A stretch of DNA of 45,352 nucleotides from positions 1 through 45,352 of the forward strand of contig JAFLDX010000006.1 in the NCBI GenBank assembly GCA_017302215.1, given 5' to 3'. Shown here one piece after another: positions 18,360 through 28,494 of the stretch; position 1 is the stretch's first letter; each line of letters opens with the position of its first letter. Origin of the DNA: Lysobacterales bacterium. GTDB lineage: Bacteria; Pseudomonadota; Gammaproteobacteria; Xanthomonadales; Rhodanobacteraceae. The position numbers and the translations under genes were made by a program. The notes below the pieces were generated by a model, which was given only the letters and a program-made list of their open reading frames with translations, was not told the origin of the DNA and did no database searches.

Positions 18360-20501
18360 TCAACGGCGGTCCGGCTCCACCTCGTCGCGAACCTGTTTCG
18401 GCCGCGACTTCAGCGCGCCCCTCGCCTTCTCGAGTTGCTCACGCAAGCCCAGCACACGTGGGCGCCACTCACGCGACAGTTCCCAGTTGCCCAGCCGCAT
18501 CGCTTCCGAAGCCATGCCGGCAAGACGCGTCGCCCCCATGTTTCCCGCCACTCCCTTGAGGGCATGGCACTGGTCGCGGAACGCATCCCACTGACCCGCC
18601 TCCGCGGTCTTCTCGAGATCGCCGATGCAGATCAGTGAATCGCGCAGGCACTCGTCGATGAACAGCGCGACGAAATCGTCGCCGAGTTGCAGCTCATCGA
18701 GATCTTCGAGCACGCGCCGGGAAACGATGTCGTCGTCCACGGTTTCGGCGTGGTTGAACGCCGCGACCTCCTGTGGAGCCTCCCCGAGCGCGATGTCGGC
18801 GAGTGCGTCGAGCAGTTTGCCCGTCGCGATCGGCTTGGTCAGGTAGGCGCGCGCACCGGCGCGCTCGGCCGAGCGCAGCGTGCTCGACGTCGCATCGGCG
18901 CTGAGGACGATGAACGGCGTGCGTTCACGCCCCGCCTCCATCATGCGGGCCTGCTTGATCGTCTCGATGCCGCTGATGCCGGGCATGTGCAGGTCGATGA
19001 TCACTGCATCGAATGACTCGCGTTCGAGTGTCGACAGCACCTCGCTGCCGCTGTACACCGCGCGCACCTGATGGCCGCCTTTCTCGAGCAGTCGGGACAA
19101 CACGGTGAGGTTGGCAGGCTGGTCGTCGGCGACCAGCAGCCGCAGCGGGCGCACGCGCGCGCGATGACGGACGAATGGATCGTCGAACGCGATGACGTTC
19201 TCGCCACCCGGGACGACCTCGGCGATCCGGGCGCGGGTGCGCTCCACCGCGTGGCGGAATCCGACCTCGATCCAGAAACGCGATCCGACGCCTTCCTTGC
19301 TCTCGAAGGCGATCGAACCACCGAGCAGCTCGGTCAGTGACTTCGCGATCGTCGTGCCGAGGCCGGTACCGCCGAAACGGCGTGCATGGCCACGGTCGGC
19401 CTGCTCGAAGGCCTGGAAGATGCGCTTCTGCGCCTCTTCCGGAATTCCGATGCCGGAATCCTCGACGCTGAAGCGCAGGCGTGAATGGGCATCCGACCCT
19501 TCGATCCGCTCGACCTCGACCATGACACGGCCGTGGTCGGTGAACTTGATCGCGTTGGACACGAGGTTGACGAGGATCTGGCGCAGGTGGTCGACGTCGC
19601 CGACGAGGTTGTCCTGGACGTCCGCAGCCACGCGCACGTTGAACGATAGCCCCTTGTCGATCGCGGTCGGCTGCAGCATCAGCTGGACGCCGCGCAGGAG
19701 GTCCGAAAGCCTGAACTCGGACTCGTGGAGCTTGAGCTTGCCGGCCTCGATCGCCGAAATGTCGAGCACGTCCTCGACCAGCGTCAGCAACGATCGCGCC
19801 GAGGCCTGCATGACTTCGGCGCATTCGCGCTGCTCGGCGCTGAGTCGTGTCGTCACGAGCAGTTCGGACATGCCGACGATGCCGTTGAGCGGAGTGCGGA
19901 ACTCGTGGCTCATGTTCGCGACGAACAGGCTCTTCGCTTCGTTGGCGCGACGCGCTTCCTCGGTCGCGCTCGTCAGCGCGCGCAGCAGCGAGGTCAGGTA
20001 GGCCGGTATCGCCACGAGCCCGGCCAGCAGGCCCCAGCCGAGCGAGAGATTCTGTTGCCAGTACGGCGTGACGAGGATGACGGACAGGAACGAAAGGAAC
20101 GCCAGGCACACCGCCGCCATCAGGAAGCGCGGCCCGTAGCGCAGGCCATTGCCGATCGTCACCCACAGGAACACGACATACAGCGGGGCGAGCTCGGGCC
20201 CGAGCATCATCATCGCGCCCATTGCTGCGTAGTCGGTGATCATGCCGACCCAGCGACGCGCGTGCGAGATCCCCGGCTTGAACGCCATGTGGACGAGGAT
20301 CGCCGAGCCGATGATGGTCTCGCCGAGCAGGATCAGCAGTGCGCTCGGCAGGATCTCGCCGGTCAGGCCGCGCGCGCTGGTCAGGCCGAGCAGGTAGATC
20401 AGGCATACGGCGTTGATCGCCAGGCGCACGAACGCCTGCCCGTGCTCGCTGTCGGGACGCTTCTCGAAGCGCTGCTGGATCTGCCTCAACGCGGAATGCA
20501 T
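18360..20501 (-). CDS. rpfC: Hybrid sensor histidine kinase RpfC (DSF receptor)
   Basis: A 713-residue hybrid kinase (Xanthomonas RpfC: 726). Order: N-terminal periplasmic/membrane-proximal segment with DSEH at 17-20, the same motif and position as the DSF-sensing N-terminus of Xanthomonas RpfC; about five membrane segments (27-175); HisKA with His199 ([12 protein letters not shown]); HATPase ([24 protein letters not shown]); receiver with Asp503 (VIIDLHMPG); and HPt with His646 ([13 protein letters not shown]). It relays phosphate to RpfG on DSF binding, and in Xanthomonas its receiver also restrains RpfF. The ATG at 20501 has AGGAGG seven bases upstream. It follows rpfG after 31 bases; no rpfH lies between them. 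Confidence 0.95.
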   Translation of the reverse strand: MHSALRQIQQRFEKRPDSEHGQAFVRLAINAVCLIYLLGLTSARGLTGEILPSALLILLGETIIGSAILVHMAFKPGISHARRWVGMITDYAAMGAMMMLGPELAPLYVVFLWVTIGNGLRYGPRFLMAAVCLAFLSFLSVILVTPYWQQNLSLGWGLLAGLVAIPAYLTSLLRALTSATEEARRANEAKSLFVANMSHEFRTPLNGIVGMSELLVTTRLSAEQRECAEVMQASARSLLTLVEDVLDISAIEAGKLKLHESEFRLSDLLRGVQLMLQPTAIDKGLSFNVRVAADVQDNLVGDVDHLRQILVNLVSNAIKFTDHGRVMVEVERIEGSDAHSRLRFSVEDSGIGIPEEAQKRIFQAFEQADRGHARRFGGTGLGTTIAKSLTELLGGSIAFESKEGVGSRFWIEVGFRHAVERTRARIAEVVPGGENVIAFDDPFVRHRARVRPLRLLVADDQPANLTVLSRLLEKGGHQVRAVYSGSEVLSTLERESFDAVIIDLHMPGISGIETIKQARMMEAGRERTPFIVLSADATSSTLRSAERAGARAYLTKPIATGKLLDALADIALGEAPQEVAAFNHAETVDDDIVSRRVLEDLDELQLGDDFVALFIDECLRDSLICIGDLEKTAEAGQWDAFRDQCHALKGVAGNMGATRLAGMASEAMRLGNWELSREWRPRVLGLREQLEKARGALKSRPKQVRDEVEPDRR

Positions 20502-20532
20502 CCGGCCACCTCCTGCGGCCCAGCCGGGAATC

Positions 20533-21585
20533 TCAGAGTCCAAGTCCCGGCGGAGCGAGTCTGGCTTGCTGGATGTCCACGATCCTCGCCTGATTGGCCA
20601 GCAAAACTCTGACGCAGGAAGGATCAAAAAGCGTGCCAGAGTGTTCGTCGATGTATCCGAACGCCTCGTCGTTGCTCCAGGCCGCCTTGTACGGCCGTTC
20701 CGAGGTCAATGCGTCGAACACGTCGGCAATCGCGACGATGCGTGCATTGAGCGGAATCTGCTCGCCCTTCAGGCCATCCGGATAGCCGCTGCCGTCCCAG
20801 CGTTCATGGTGGCGCAGGGCGATCTGGGCCCCGGTCTGGATGAAACGGCTCTGGCTGTCACGCAGGATCTCGAAGCCGATCAGCGGATGCTTGCGCATGA
20901 TCGCCATCTCGGCATCGGTGAGACTGCCCCGCTTGAGCAGGATCGAATCCGGTACGCCGATCTTGCCGATGTCGTGGAGCGGAGCGGCCAAGGTCAGAAT
21001 GCGTACATCTTCCTCGACCATGCCGAGTTCCTCGGCGATCAGCTCCGAATAGCGCGCCATGCGCAACAAGTGCAAGCCGGTGCCGAAATCCCGGTACTCG
21101 ATCGCCTTGGCGAGGCGGAACAGCATCTCGCGCTCGCGCTGCTCGACCTCCTGCACGCCCTCGAGGACCTTCTGCTCGAGCGAGCGGGCGCGCTCCTTGA
21201 CCGTCTCGCCCTGACGGCGCATCTGCAACAGGTTCTTGCAGCGTGAACGCAATTCGCGCGGGCGGACCGGCTTGACGAGGAAATCGATCACCCCGGCATC
21301 GAGCGCGGCCTGGCGTACCGGCTCGTCGCCGACCACGCTGATCAACACGATCGGCACGTCACGACGTGACAGCGGACGTCTGAAACGGCGCGCGAACTCC
21401 AGGCCGTCCATCTCGGGCATGCGGTAGTCGAGCAGCAGCAGGTCGGGCGTGTGGGCTTCCGACCAGCGCAAGGCATCGATCGGATTTCCGAAGTCCGATA
21501 CGTGGACGGTCGGACCGATGCCCTCGATGACATGCCGCAGCATCGTTCGGGCAGACGGTTGATCGTCGACGATCAGTACATTCAA
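20533..21585 (-). CDS. rpfG: Response regulator RpfG, receiver plus HD-GYP c-di-GMP phosphodiesterase
   Basis: About 350 residues: receiver with phospho-acceptor Asp53 ([13 protein letters not shown]) and Lys of FLVKP; a helical linker (120-155); and an HD-GYP domain with His204-Asp205 ([11 protein letters not shown]), [17 protein letters not shown] (GYP at 267-269) and [13 protein letters not shown]. All catalytic residues appear intact, so it should hydrolyse c-di-GMP when phosphorylated by RpfC. The start is inferred as TTG at 21585 (protein MNVLIVDDQ...), with GGAG eight bases before; the nearest in-frame ATG (21621) has no ribosome binding site and adds an Arg-rich extension. The 187-base gap to lysS contains a GGCACC/GGTGCC pair but no clear promoter. 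Confidence 0.94.
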   Translation of the reverse strand: MNVLIVDDQPSARTMLRHVIEGIGPTVHVSDFGNPIDALRWSEAHTPDLLLLDYRMPEMDGLEFARRFRRPLSRRDVPIVLISVVGDEPVRQAALDAGVIDFLVKPVRPRELRSRCKNLLQMRRQGETVKERARSLEQKVLEGVQEVEQREREMLFRLAKAIEYRDFGTGLHLLRMARYSELIAEELGMVEEDVRILTLAAPLHDIGKIGVPDSILLKRGSLTDAEMAIMRKHPLIGFEILRDSQSRFIQTGAQIALRHHERWDGSGYPDGLKGEQIPLNARIVAIADVFDALTSERPYKAAWSNDEAFGYIDEHSGTLFDPSCVRVLLANQARIVDIQQARLAPPGLGL

Positions 21586-21772
21586 GGCACGCTCTCCACG
21601 CGGCCGGCGAAACCGCGCCATGCGCAGCATCGGCGCTGCGGATGCAGATCGGCACCTCCTCACCCCACCGGTGCCGACAGCCACACTACGTTCGATTCAG
21701 GCGGCGAGGCTATCACAACCGCTCGGAGCGGGGGTAACACACGTTCACATTGAGGCGGCCCGGCAGCGCGAA

Positions 21773-23323
<1,551 letters not shown>

Positions 23324-23390
23324 CATTGCCCTCTCTCATACCTGCACCCGCTGCACACCCTGGAACGCTCTTCGATCCGCGAACGACGCC

Positions 23391-24516
23391 TCAGGCGTCG
23401 GCACGCTTCGCACCGGCCTCGAGGCCGGATTTCAGGCTCGCCTCGATGAACTCGTCGATGTCGCCGTCGAGCACCTTCTGCGTATCGCTGCGTTCGATGC
23501 CGGTGCGCAGGTCCTTGATGCGTGACTGGTCGAGCACGTAGTTGCGGATCTGGCTGCCCCAGCCGATGTCGGACTTGGAAGCCTCGAGTGCATCCTTCTC
23601 GGCATTGCGCTTCTGGATCTCGATCTCGTACAGCTTGGCGCGCAGCATCTTCATCGCGCGGTCGCGGTTGGCGTGCTGGGAGCGCTCGGTCTGGCAGGCC
23701 ACGACGACGCCGCTCGGCACGTGCGTGATGCGCACCGCCGACTCGGTCTTGTTGACGTGCTGGCCGCCGGCGCCGGATGAACGGTAGACGTCGGTCTTGA
23801 GGTCGGCCGGATTGATCTCGATGTCGATGTCGTCGTCGACCTCGGGCGAGACGAACACCGAGGTGAAGCTCGTGTGGCGCCGGTTGTCGGAATCGAACGG
23901 CGACTTGCGCACGAGGCGGTGCACGCCGATCTCGGTCTTCAGCCAGCCGTAGGCATAGTCGCCCTCGACGCGGAACGTCGCGCTCTTGATGCCCGCCACC
24001 TCGCCGGCCGACGCTTCGAGCAGTTCGGTCTTCCAGCCCTTCGCCTCGGCCCAGCGCAGGTACATGCGCAGCAGCATCTCGGCCCAGTCCTGCGCCTCGG
24101 TGCCGCCTGCGCCGGCCTGGATGTCGACGAAGGCGTTGGTGCTGTCCATCTTGCCGGAGAACATGCGCTGGAATTCGAGGCGGTCGACCTGGACGGCGAG
24201 GCCCTCGACATCGTCGCGCACGCCGATCACGGTCGCCTCGTCATCCTCGGCAATGCCGAGTTCGAGCAGTTCGGCGGCTTCGTCGAGACCGCTGGTCAGG
24301 CTGCGGATGCCGGTGACGACGCGCTCGAGGCGTGCGCGTTCCTTGCCGAGTTCCTGGGCACGCGGCGGATCGTCCCAGACGGTCGGGCTTTCGAGTTCGC
24401 GGGTGACTTCCTCGAGGCGTTCCGACTTCGCATCGAAGTCAAAGATACCCCCTGAGCGACAGCACCCGATCGCGGAGATCGTCGATGCGCGCCTGAATCG
24501 GATTGGTTTCGATCAC
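23391..24516 (-). CDS. prfB: Peptide chain release factor 2, with programmed +1 frameshift
   Basis: RF2 releases peptides at UGA and UAA. The first 25 codons (GTG at 24516; [18 protein letters not shown]..., ending in LSLRGYL) stop at an in-frame TGA (24441-24439). A +1 shift then continues as [11 protein letters not shown] to the stop at 23391, giving 374 residues. The GGQ motif ([14 protein letters not shown]) that triggers peptidyl-tRNA hydrolysis and the SPF stop-codon reader ([13 protein letters not shown]) are present. GTG is chosen because it gives the E. coli-like N-terminus and the upstream ATG is out of frame. No ribosome binding site is obvious. The frameshift is the normal autoregulation of prfB, not damage. 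Confidence 0.96.
24439..24453 (-). promoter_or_regulatory. prfB programmed +1 frameshift site
   Basis: On the minus strand AGGGGG-TAT-CTT-TGA-C: an internal Shine-Dalgarno-like AGGGGG three bases before the slippery CTT, then in-frame TGA followed by C. This is the canonical RF2 arrangement; low RF2 lets the ribosome slip onto GAC. Confidence 0.95.
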
Positions 24517-24540
24517 GGTGTCATTGCGTTGCAGCAAAAG

Positions 24541-24565
24541 GGCGCGAAGGATAGCAAATCGCGCC
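24541..24565 (-). promoter_or_regulatory. Inverted repeat with extended -10: prfB promoter or LytTR-gene terminator
   Basis: On the minus strand GGCGCGA (24565-24559) and TCGCGCC (24547-24541) flank TTTGCTATCCT, which contains an extended -10-like TGCTATCCT. A transcription start near 24541 would lie about 25 bases before the prfB GTG. The same hairpin is followed by CTTTT, so it could instead end the LytTR transcript. Confidence 0.4.
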
Positions 24566-24575
24566 TTGCACCCGC

Positions 24576-25466
24576 TCAGGCCGCGTCGCGGCCATCCGGG
24601 ACGCCTGCACGCCCGCGCAGCGCCGCGCGGTATCGCCGGCTGCACGGCAGCACGTTGCCGTCGGTCAGGTGCAGGCGCGCATCGCCCGTCTCGAGCGGTT
24701 CGATCGAGGCAAGACGATCGAGATTGACGATGTAGCTGCGATGGACTCGGGCGAAACGGCGCGGATCGACGCGCGCCTCGATGCCGGCGATCGTGCTGCG
24801 CAGGGGATAGGCCCTTCCCTTCACATGCAGGTTGACGTAGTTGCCCGAGGCCTGCAGCCAGTCGATGTCGGTGGCCTGCACGAGGAATTCGCGACCGAGC
24901 TTGCGCACGAGGAACCGCTCCGGTCGATCGATCGGCTCGACCGGCAAGCCTTCGTCGGGTGATGCGAGCAGGCTCACCTCGCCCTGCAGTCGGCGCAGGA
25001 ACAGACGGTAGGCCTCGATCGTCAGGAGGATCGAGGCGTAGGAGCGCAGGTCCTTGAGGTATTCGTAGGTCAGTTCATGCGGCCAGGACCCGAAATCGTA
25101 GACCTCGCCCCGGCTGGCATAGAAGAGCTTGCGCAAGGTCACCATGCCGCCGACGTGGACGAGCGACACCACGACCGTCGCCAGCAGGTGCAAAGGCAGG
25201 TTGCCACGCCAGGTTTCCCAGTACAGCGGGAAGCGTCGCGAGAACGCCGCGATCGCCGGAACCAGAACGAGCCACAACACGCTGCTGCTGATCTCCCACG
25301 CGGCCGGCTCCCACGGCGCAATATCGAGGCCTGCGCGTGCCACGTCGGTCTGCGCGACGATCACGCTGATGAGCGTGTTGAGCACGATGAAGCCGAGCCA
25401 GAAGCCGATCTCGACCGTGCGTCGCCACGGCAGGTAGCGCTCGTACGCGCCGACGGGGGTATCCAT
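24576..25466 (-). CDS. Membrane-bound LytTR-family transcriptional regulator
   Basis: A 296-residue protein. Residues 1-175 hold about four hydrophobic segments (IGFWLGFIVLNTLISVIVA, SSSVLWLVLVPAIAAF, LPLHLLATVVVSLVHVGGMV, and SYASILLTIEAYRLF). Residues 190-290 form a LytTR DNA-binding domain (FLVRKLGREFLVQATDIDWL, RSTIAGIEARVDPRRFARVH, RSYIVNLDRLASIEPL). There is no receiver domain, so it probably senses at the membrane. The ATG at 25466 starts MDTPVGAYERY. It lies upstream of prfB in the same direction and is divergent from the acyltransferase gene across a 229-base gap with 21-bp-spaced repeats. Xanthomonas rpf clusters contain a regulator gene named rpfD near prfB that I recall as LytTR-type; this may be its counterpart, but I cannot confirm it. 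Confidence 0.9.
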   Translation of the reverse strand: MDTPVGAYERYLPWRRTVEIGFWLGFIVLNTLISVIVAQTDVARAGLDIAPWEPAAWEISSSVLWLVLVPAIAAFSRRFPLYWETWRGNLPLHLLATVVVSLVHVGGMVTLRKLFYASRGEVYDFGSWPHELTYEYLKDLRSYASILLTIEAYRLFLRRLQGEVSLLASPDEGLPVEPIDRPERFLVRKLGREFLVQATDIDWLQASGNYVNLHVKGRAYPLRSTIAGIEARVDPRRFARVHRSYIVNLDRLASIEPLETGDARLHLTDGNVLPCSRRYRAALRGRAGVPDGRDAA

Positions 25467-25498
25467 GACCGGCGATTCTAGGGAACGTCCGAAGGCGT

Positions 25499-25512
25499 CG
25501 TCATCCCGAGGC
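25499..25512. repeat. 14-bp intergenic repeat, copy 2
   Basis: CGTCATCCCGAGGC, identical to 8000-8013, lies 33 bases before the LytTR start codon. It is flanked by a CGTCC/GGACG pair (25486-25490 and 25514-25518), so like copy 1 it sits within a small inverted structure. Confidence 0.35.
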
Positions 25513-25579
25513 AGGACGGAATCGCTACATCCGGAATGATCTCCCTGCTGCGCATGAAGCACGGCGGGCGGCGATTCAC

Positions 25580-25630
25580 TCGTCCCCGACCAGCCGCGAT
25601 TCGTCCCCGATGCCGGTCGGATCGTCCCTT
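25580..25630. promoter_or_regulatory. Three direct repeats at exact 21-bp period, candidate LytTR operator
   Basis: TCGTCCCCGA begins at 25580 and 25601, and TCGTCCCTT begins at 25622. The shared core TCGTCCC thus recurs at exactly 21 bp, two helical turns. Characterised LytTR regulators bind roughly 9-bp direct repeats whose starts are about 21 bp apart, and AlgR sites contain TTCGTC; copy 2 reads GATTCGTCCCC. The block lies between the divergent LytTR and acyltransferase genes, ending 66 bases before the acyltransferase ATG. Confidence 0.6.
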
Positions 25631-25695
25631 CACGCTGGTTGCGTCGACGCTCCGCACGGAAGCTGGCCGCACATCCCGCTCCGGAGTTCCGCGCC

Positions 25696-26859
25696 ATGCA
25701 ACGCCGCCACGATCTCGATTGGGTCCGCGTTCTCGCCTTCTGCCTGCTCGTCCTCTACCACGTCGGCATGTACTACGTAAGCTGGGACTGGCACGTGAAA
25801 AGTCCACAGGCCAGTCATGTGCTCGAACCGTTCATGATACTGAGCGCGCCCTGGCGGCTCGGCCTGCTGTTCCTGGTTTCAGGAGCAGCCACGGCGTTCC
25901 TGCTCGGCAAGGGGGCGCACGGATTCCTGCGCCGGCGTTCGTGGCGACTGCTCGTGCCCCTGGTCTTCGGCATGCTCGTGATCGTGCCGCCCCAGGCCTA
26001 CTACGAAGTCGTCGAGAAACTGCCGGGCGGCTACCACGATGGCTACTTTGCCTTCTGGCTGCGCTACCTGAAGGCCGATCCGGATTTCTGCCGCGGTGAC
26101 GACTGCCTTGATGTGCCGACCTGGAACCACCTCTGGTTCGTGGCGTACCTCTGGGTCTACACGATGGTGCTCTGGATCGCCCTGCGCATCGCTCCGGCCC
26201 TGAGCCGCCGCAGTCTCGATGCCATCGTCCGCGCGCTGCATGGCAAGGGCGTGCTGCTGTGGCCCGCGCTCTACCTCGTTGCCGCGCGCCTCGGCCTGTT
26301 CCCGCTGTTCGACTCGACCCATGCCCTCGTCGACGACTGGTACAACCACGCCCAGTATTTCGGATTGTTCGTTCTCGGCTTCGCCATCGCGCGCGCCGAT
26401 GCGGTCTGGGATGCGATCGAATCGTCGCGCCATGCCGCCGGCGCAACCGCCGTGGCCTGCGGCGTGTTCCTGGGCGTCTATTTCCATGCCTACGTCGGCG
26501 ACACGCTTCCACCGGCCGCCCTTGTGTGGACCCAGCGCGTGATCTGGGCGGTCATGCAATGGAGCGTCATCATCGCCGTACTCGGTTACGCGCGGCATGT
26601 CTCGCCCGGCGACAGTCCCGTCCTGCGCTACCTGGCCGCTGCCGTGTTTCCCGTCTACATCCTGCACCAGACGATCATCGTCGTTCTCGCCCATGACCTG
26701 AAACCGTTTGCCATGCCGCCGCTCGTCGAAGGCCCCATGCTGATCGTCGCCACCTTCGCGCTGTGCTTTGCGGGTGTCGAGGTGATCCGCCGGGTGCCGC
26801 TGCTGCGACCGTTGTTCGGGCTCAAGCCATCGCAGCGGCCTGTCCCGCAGCGTGCTTGA
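25696..26859 (+). CDS. Acyltransferase family 3 membrane protein (OpgC/OafA-like)
   Basis: A 387-residue integral membrane protein with about ten hydrophobic segments. The N-terminus MQRRHDLDWVRVLAFCLLVL followed by YHVGMYY is the acyltransferase-3 signature: an Arg/Asp-Trp-Arg start and a His in the first helix. These proteins move acetyl or succinyl groups onto extracytoplasmic sugars such as O-antigen, exopolysaccharide or periplasmic glucans; the acceptor here is unknown. The ATG at 25696 follows CCGGAG with nine bases between. Divergence from the LytTR regulator and the repeat block between them suggest that regulator controls it. The polysaccharide genes further right could supply an acceptor, but that link is inference. 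Confidence 0.9.
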   Translation: MQRRHDLDWVRVLAFCLLVLYHVGMYYVSWDWHVKSPQASHVLEPFMILSAPWRLGLLFLVSGAATAFLLGKGAHGFLRRRSWRLLVPLVFGMLVIVPPQAYYEVVEKLPGGYHDGYFAFWLRYLKADPDFCRGDDCLDVPTWNHLWFVAYLWVYTMVLWIALRIAPALSRRSLDAIVRALHGKGVLLWPALYLVAARLGLFPLFDSTHALVDDWYNHAQYFGLFVLGFAIARADAVWDAIESSRHAAGATAVACGVFLGVYFHAYVGDTLPPAALVWTQRVIWAVMQWSVIIAVLGYARHVSPGDSPVLRYLAAAVFPVYILHQTIIVVLAHDLKPFAMPPLVEGPMLIVATFALCFAGVEVIRRVPLLRPLFGLKPSQRPVPQRA

Positions 26860-27031
26860 ACAGGCAGGTTCTCATTCATCCGAGCACCGTCCAAGCGAGC
26901 ACGGGGTTCCTCGCATCCGGGGCGGGGCAAGCGCACGGTCTGCCGAGGAGCCTTGCCGAAGGCCGATCGTGCGGTGCGTCCGCAGGAACCGGATGGCGAG
27001 CACTTGGCGGCATCCGGGCAGGATGCGATAG

Positions 27032-27047
27032 TACGTACTTGTACGTA
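27032..27047 (+). promoter_or_regulatory. 16-bp palindrome before imuB, candidate LexA-type operator
   Basis: TACGTAC-TT-GTACGTA has perfect 7-bp arms and ends 13 bases before the imuB ATG, overlapping a TATATC that could be the -10. imuB-dnaE2 cassettes are LexA-controlled in other proteobacteria, and LexA2-type sites reported in pseudomonads and xanthomonads have GTAC-containing arms. The match is by resemblance only; no lexA gene is in the window. Confidence 0.55.
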
Positions 27048-27060
27048 TATCAAGTTGCCG

Positions 27061-28494
27061 ATGCTCTGGGCCTGCCTGCACTTTCCCGCTCTGCCATTTG
27101 CGGCTGCATGGCCCGGAACGCCGCCGCGTGGCGCCGTGCTGACCGACGGTTCGGTGCGTCATCCGCGTGTCGTCCTCGCCGATGCAGCGGCCGAGGCGCT
27201 CGGCGTGCGCGCGGGACAGCCATTGGCCGTCGCGCGTTCGCTGCACGCGCGCCTGCCTGCGCTCGCGCGCGATGACGAAGCCGAACGCGTGCTGCTCGCG
27301 AGCCTGGCCGGGCTCGCCTACCGCTGCAGCGCGCAGGTCAGCCTGGCGCCGCCGTGTTCGTTGCTGATCGAAGTCGGCGCCAGCCTGAACCTGTTCGGCG
27401 GCTGGCCGCCGCTCGAACGCGAATTGCGCGCGACCTTTGCCTCGACTGGCCTCGCCCACGTCCTGGCGCTCGCACCGGTGGCGACGGCAGCTCTCGTACT
27501 GGCGCGCTGGCAGCCGGAGCGCTTGTTCGTGACGATGCCGCCGCTGTTGCGCGAACTCGAAAAAATTCCCGTTTCAAAATGTGGTCTTGCAGATGAAATC
27601 TCATCCTCTTTGTCAGCCATGGGCCTGGTTCGGCTCGGCCAGGTCCTGGCTTTGCCGAGGGCCGAGCTGGCACGGCGCATCGGCCACGCCGCTCTGGCCC
27701 ATCTCGATCGCCTGTGTGGCCTGGCGCCCGAGACACGCGTGACCTGGCAACCGCCGACGCGCTACGCCCGGCGCTTCGAGTTCGACTACCGCGTCCGCGA
27801 CAGCACCGCCCTCGCCTTTCCGCTGCAGCGCCTGCTCAACGAGTTCGCCGGTTTCCTCGTCGCCCGCGATGGCGGCGTGCAGCAGTTCGAGGTCGTGCTC
27901 GAACACGAGGGAGGCGCCTGCCGGCGCGTGCCGGTCGGCCTGCTCGCTCCGCAGCGCGATGCCGCGGTGCTGTTCGAACTGGCACGCGCCCGGCTCGAGC
28001 GGGTCGCGCTGGACGATGCGGTCTGTGCGATCAGCCTGGTCGCGGACCGGTTGCCGGGCGTCAAGCCCGTGCACGCCGACCTGTTCGAGATGCGCCGCCA
28101 GGACGCACTCGACTGGCCGGCACTGCTCGAGCGCCTGCGGGCGCGCCTCGGCGATGAAGCCGTATCGGGCATGGTCGCCTGCGCCGACCATCGTCCCGAG
28201 CGCGCCTGGCGGCGCGTACCGGCCACGTCGGTTGCACCGTCCACGGCCGGCGTGCGACCGCTGGCCGTGCCGACCGGTCCTCGCCCGCTCTGGCTGCTGT
28301 CGCGCACGATCCCGCTGCGTCCCGAACCGCAAGCGCTGCTGGCCGGTCCGGAGCGCATCGAAAGCGGCTGGTGGGATGGCGCCGACGAGCGCCGCGACTA
28401 CTACGTCGTGCGCATGCCGAACGGCCAGCGCGCGTGGGCCTATCTGCCGGCCGGTGCGAGCCAGGGCTGGATGCTGCACGGATGGTTCGCGTGA
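27061..28494 (+). CDS. imuB: ImuB, Y-family polymerase-like mutagenesis protein
   Basis: A 477-residue DinB-related protein starting [13 protein letters not shown], the usual ImuB opening. The catalytic acidic residues of active Y-family polymerases are not found at the N-terminus (LHFPALP rather than the Asp-containing motif). The C-terminus carries the family segment [12 protein letters not shown] and [17 protein letters not shown]. ImuB is the non-catalytic adaptor joining DnaE2 to the beta clamp in error-prone lesion bypass; no clear QLPLWG-type clamp motif was seen. The start has no ribosome binding site and may be nearly leaderless. imuA, normally just upstream, is absent: the preceding gene is the acyltransferase. 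A 65-base stretch at 27556-27620 is about 40% GC by hand count, unlike its surroundings. Confidence 0.92.
   Translation: MLWACLHFPALPFAAAWPGTPPRGAVLTDGSVRHPRVVLADAAAEALGVRAGQPLAVARSLHARLPALARDDEAERVLLASLAGLAYRCSAQVSLAPPCSLLIEVGASLNLFGGWPPLERELRATFASTGLAHVLALAPVATAALVLARWQPERLFVTMPPLLRELEKIPVSKCGLADEISSSLSAMGLVRLGQVLALPRAELARRIGHAALAHLDRLCGLAPETRVTWQPPTRYARRFEFDYRVRDSTALAFPLQRLLNEFAGFLVARDGGVQQFEVVLEHEGGACRRVPVGLLAPQRDAAVLFELARARLERVALDDAVCAISLVADRLPGVKPVHADLFEMRRQDALDWPALLERLRARLGDEAVSGMVACADHRPERAWRRVPATSVAPSTAGVRPLAVPTGPRPLWLLSRTIPLRPEPQALLAGPERIESGWWDGADERRDYYVVRMPNGQRAWAYLPAGASQGWMLHGWFA

Noticed and set aside
23385-23399. Palindrome GACGCCT-C-AGGCGTC at the prfB stop
   Set aside because: One-base loop and overlap with coding sequence; probably chance in GC-rich DNA.
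24439-24645. Separate small gene of 68 codons upstream of prfB
   Set aside because: Its last 25 codons are the RF2 N-terminus before the programmed frameshift. The part before the GTG at 24516 is not conserved-looking and overlaps the LytTR stop region.
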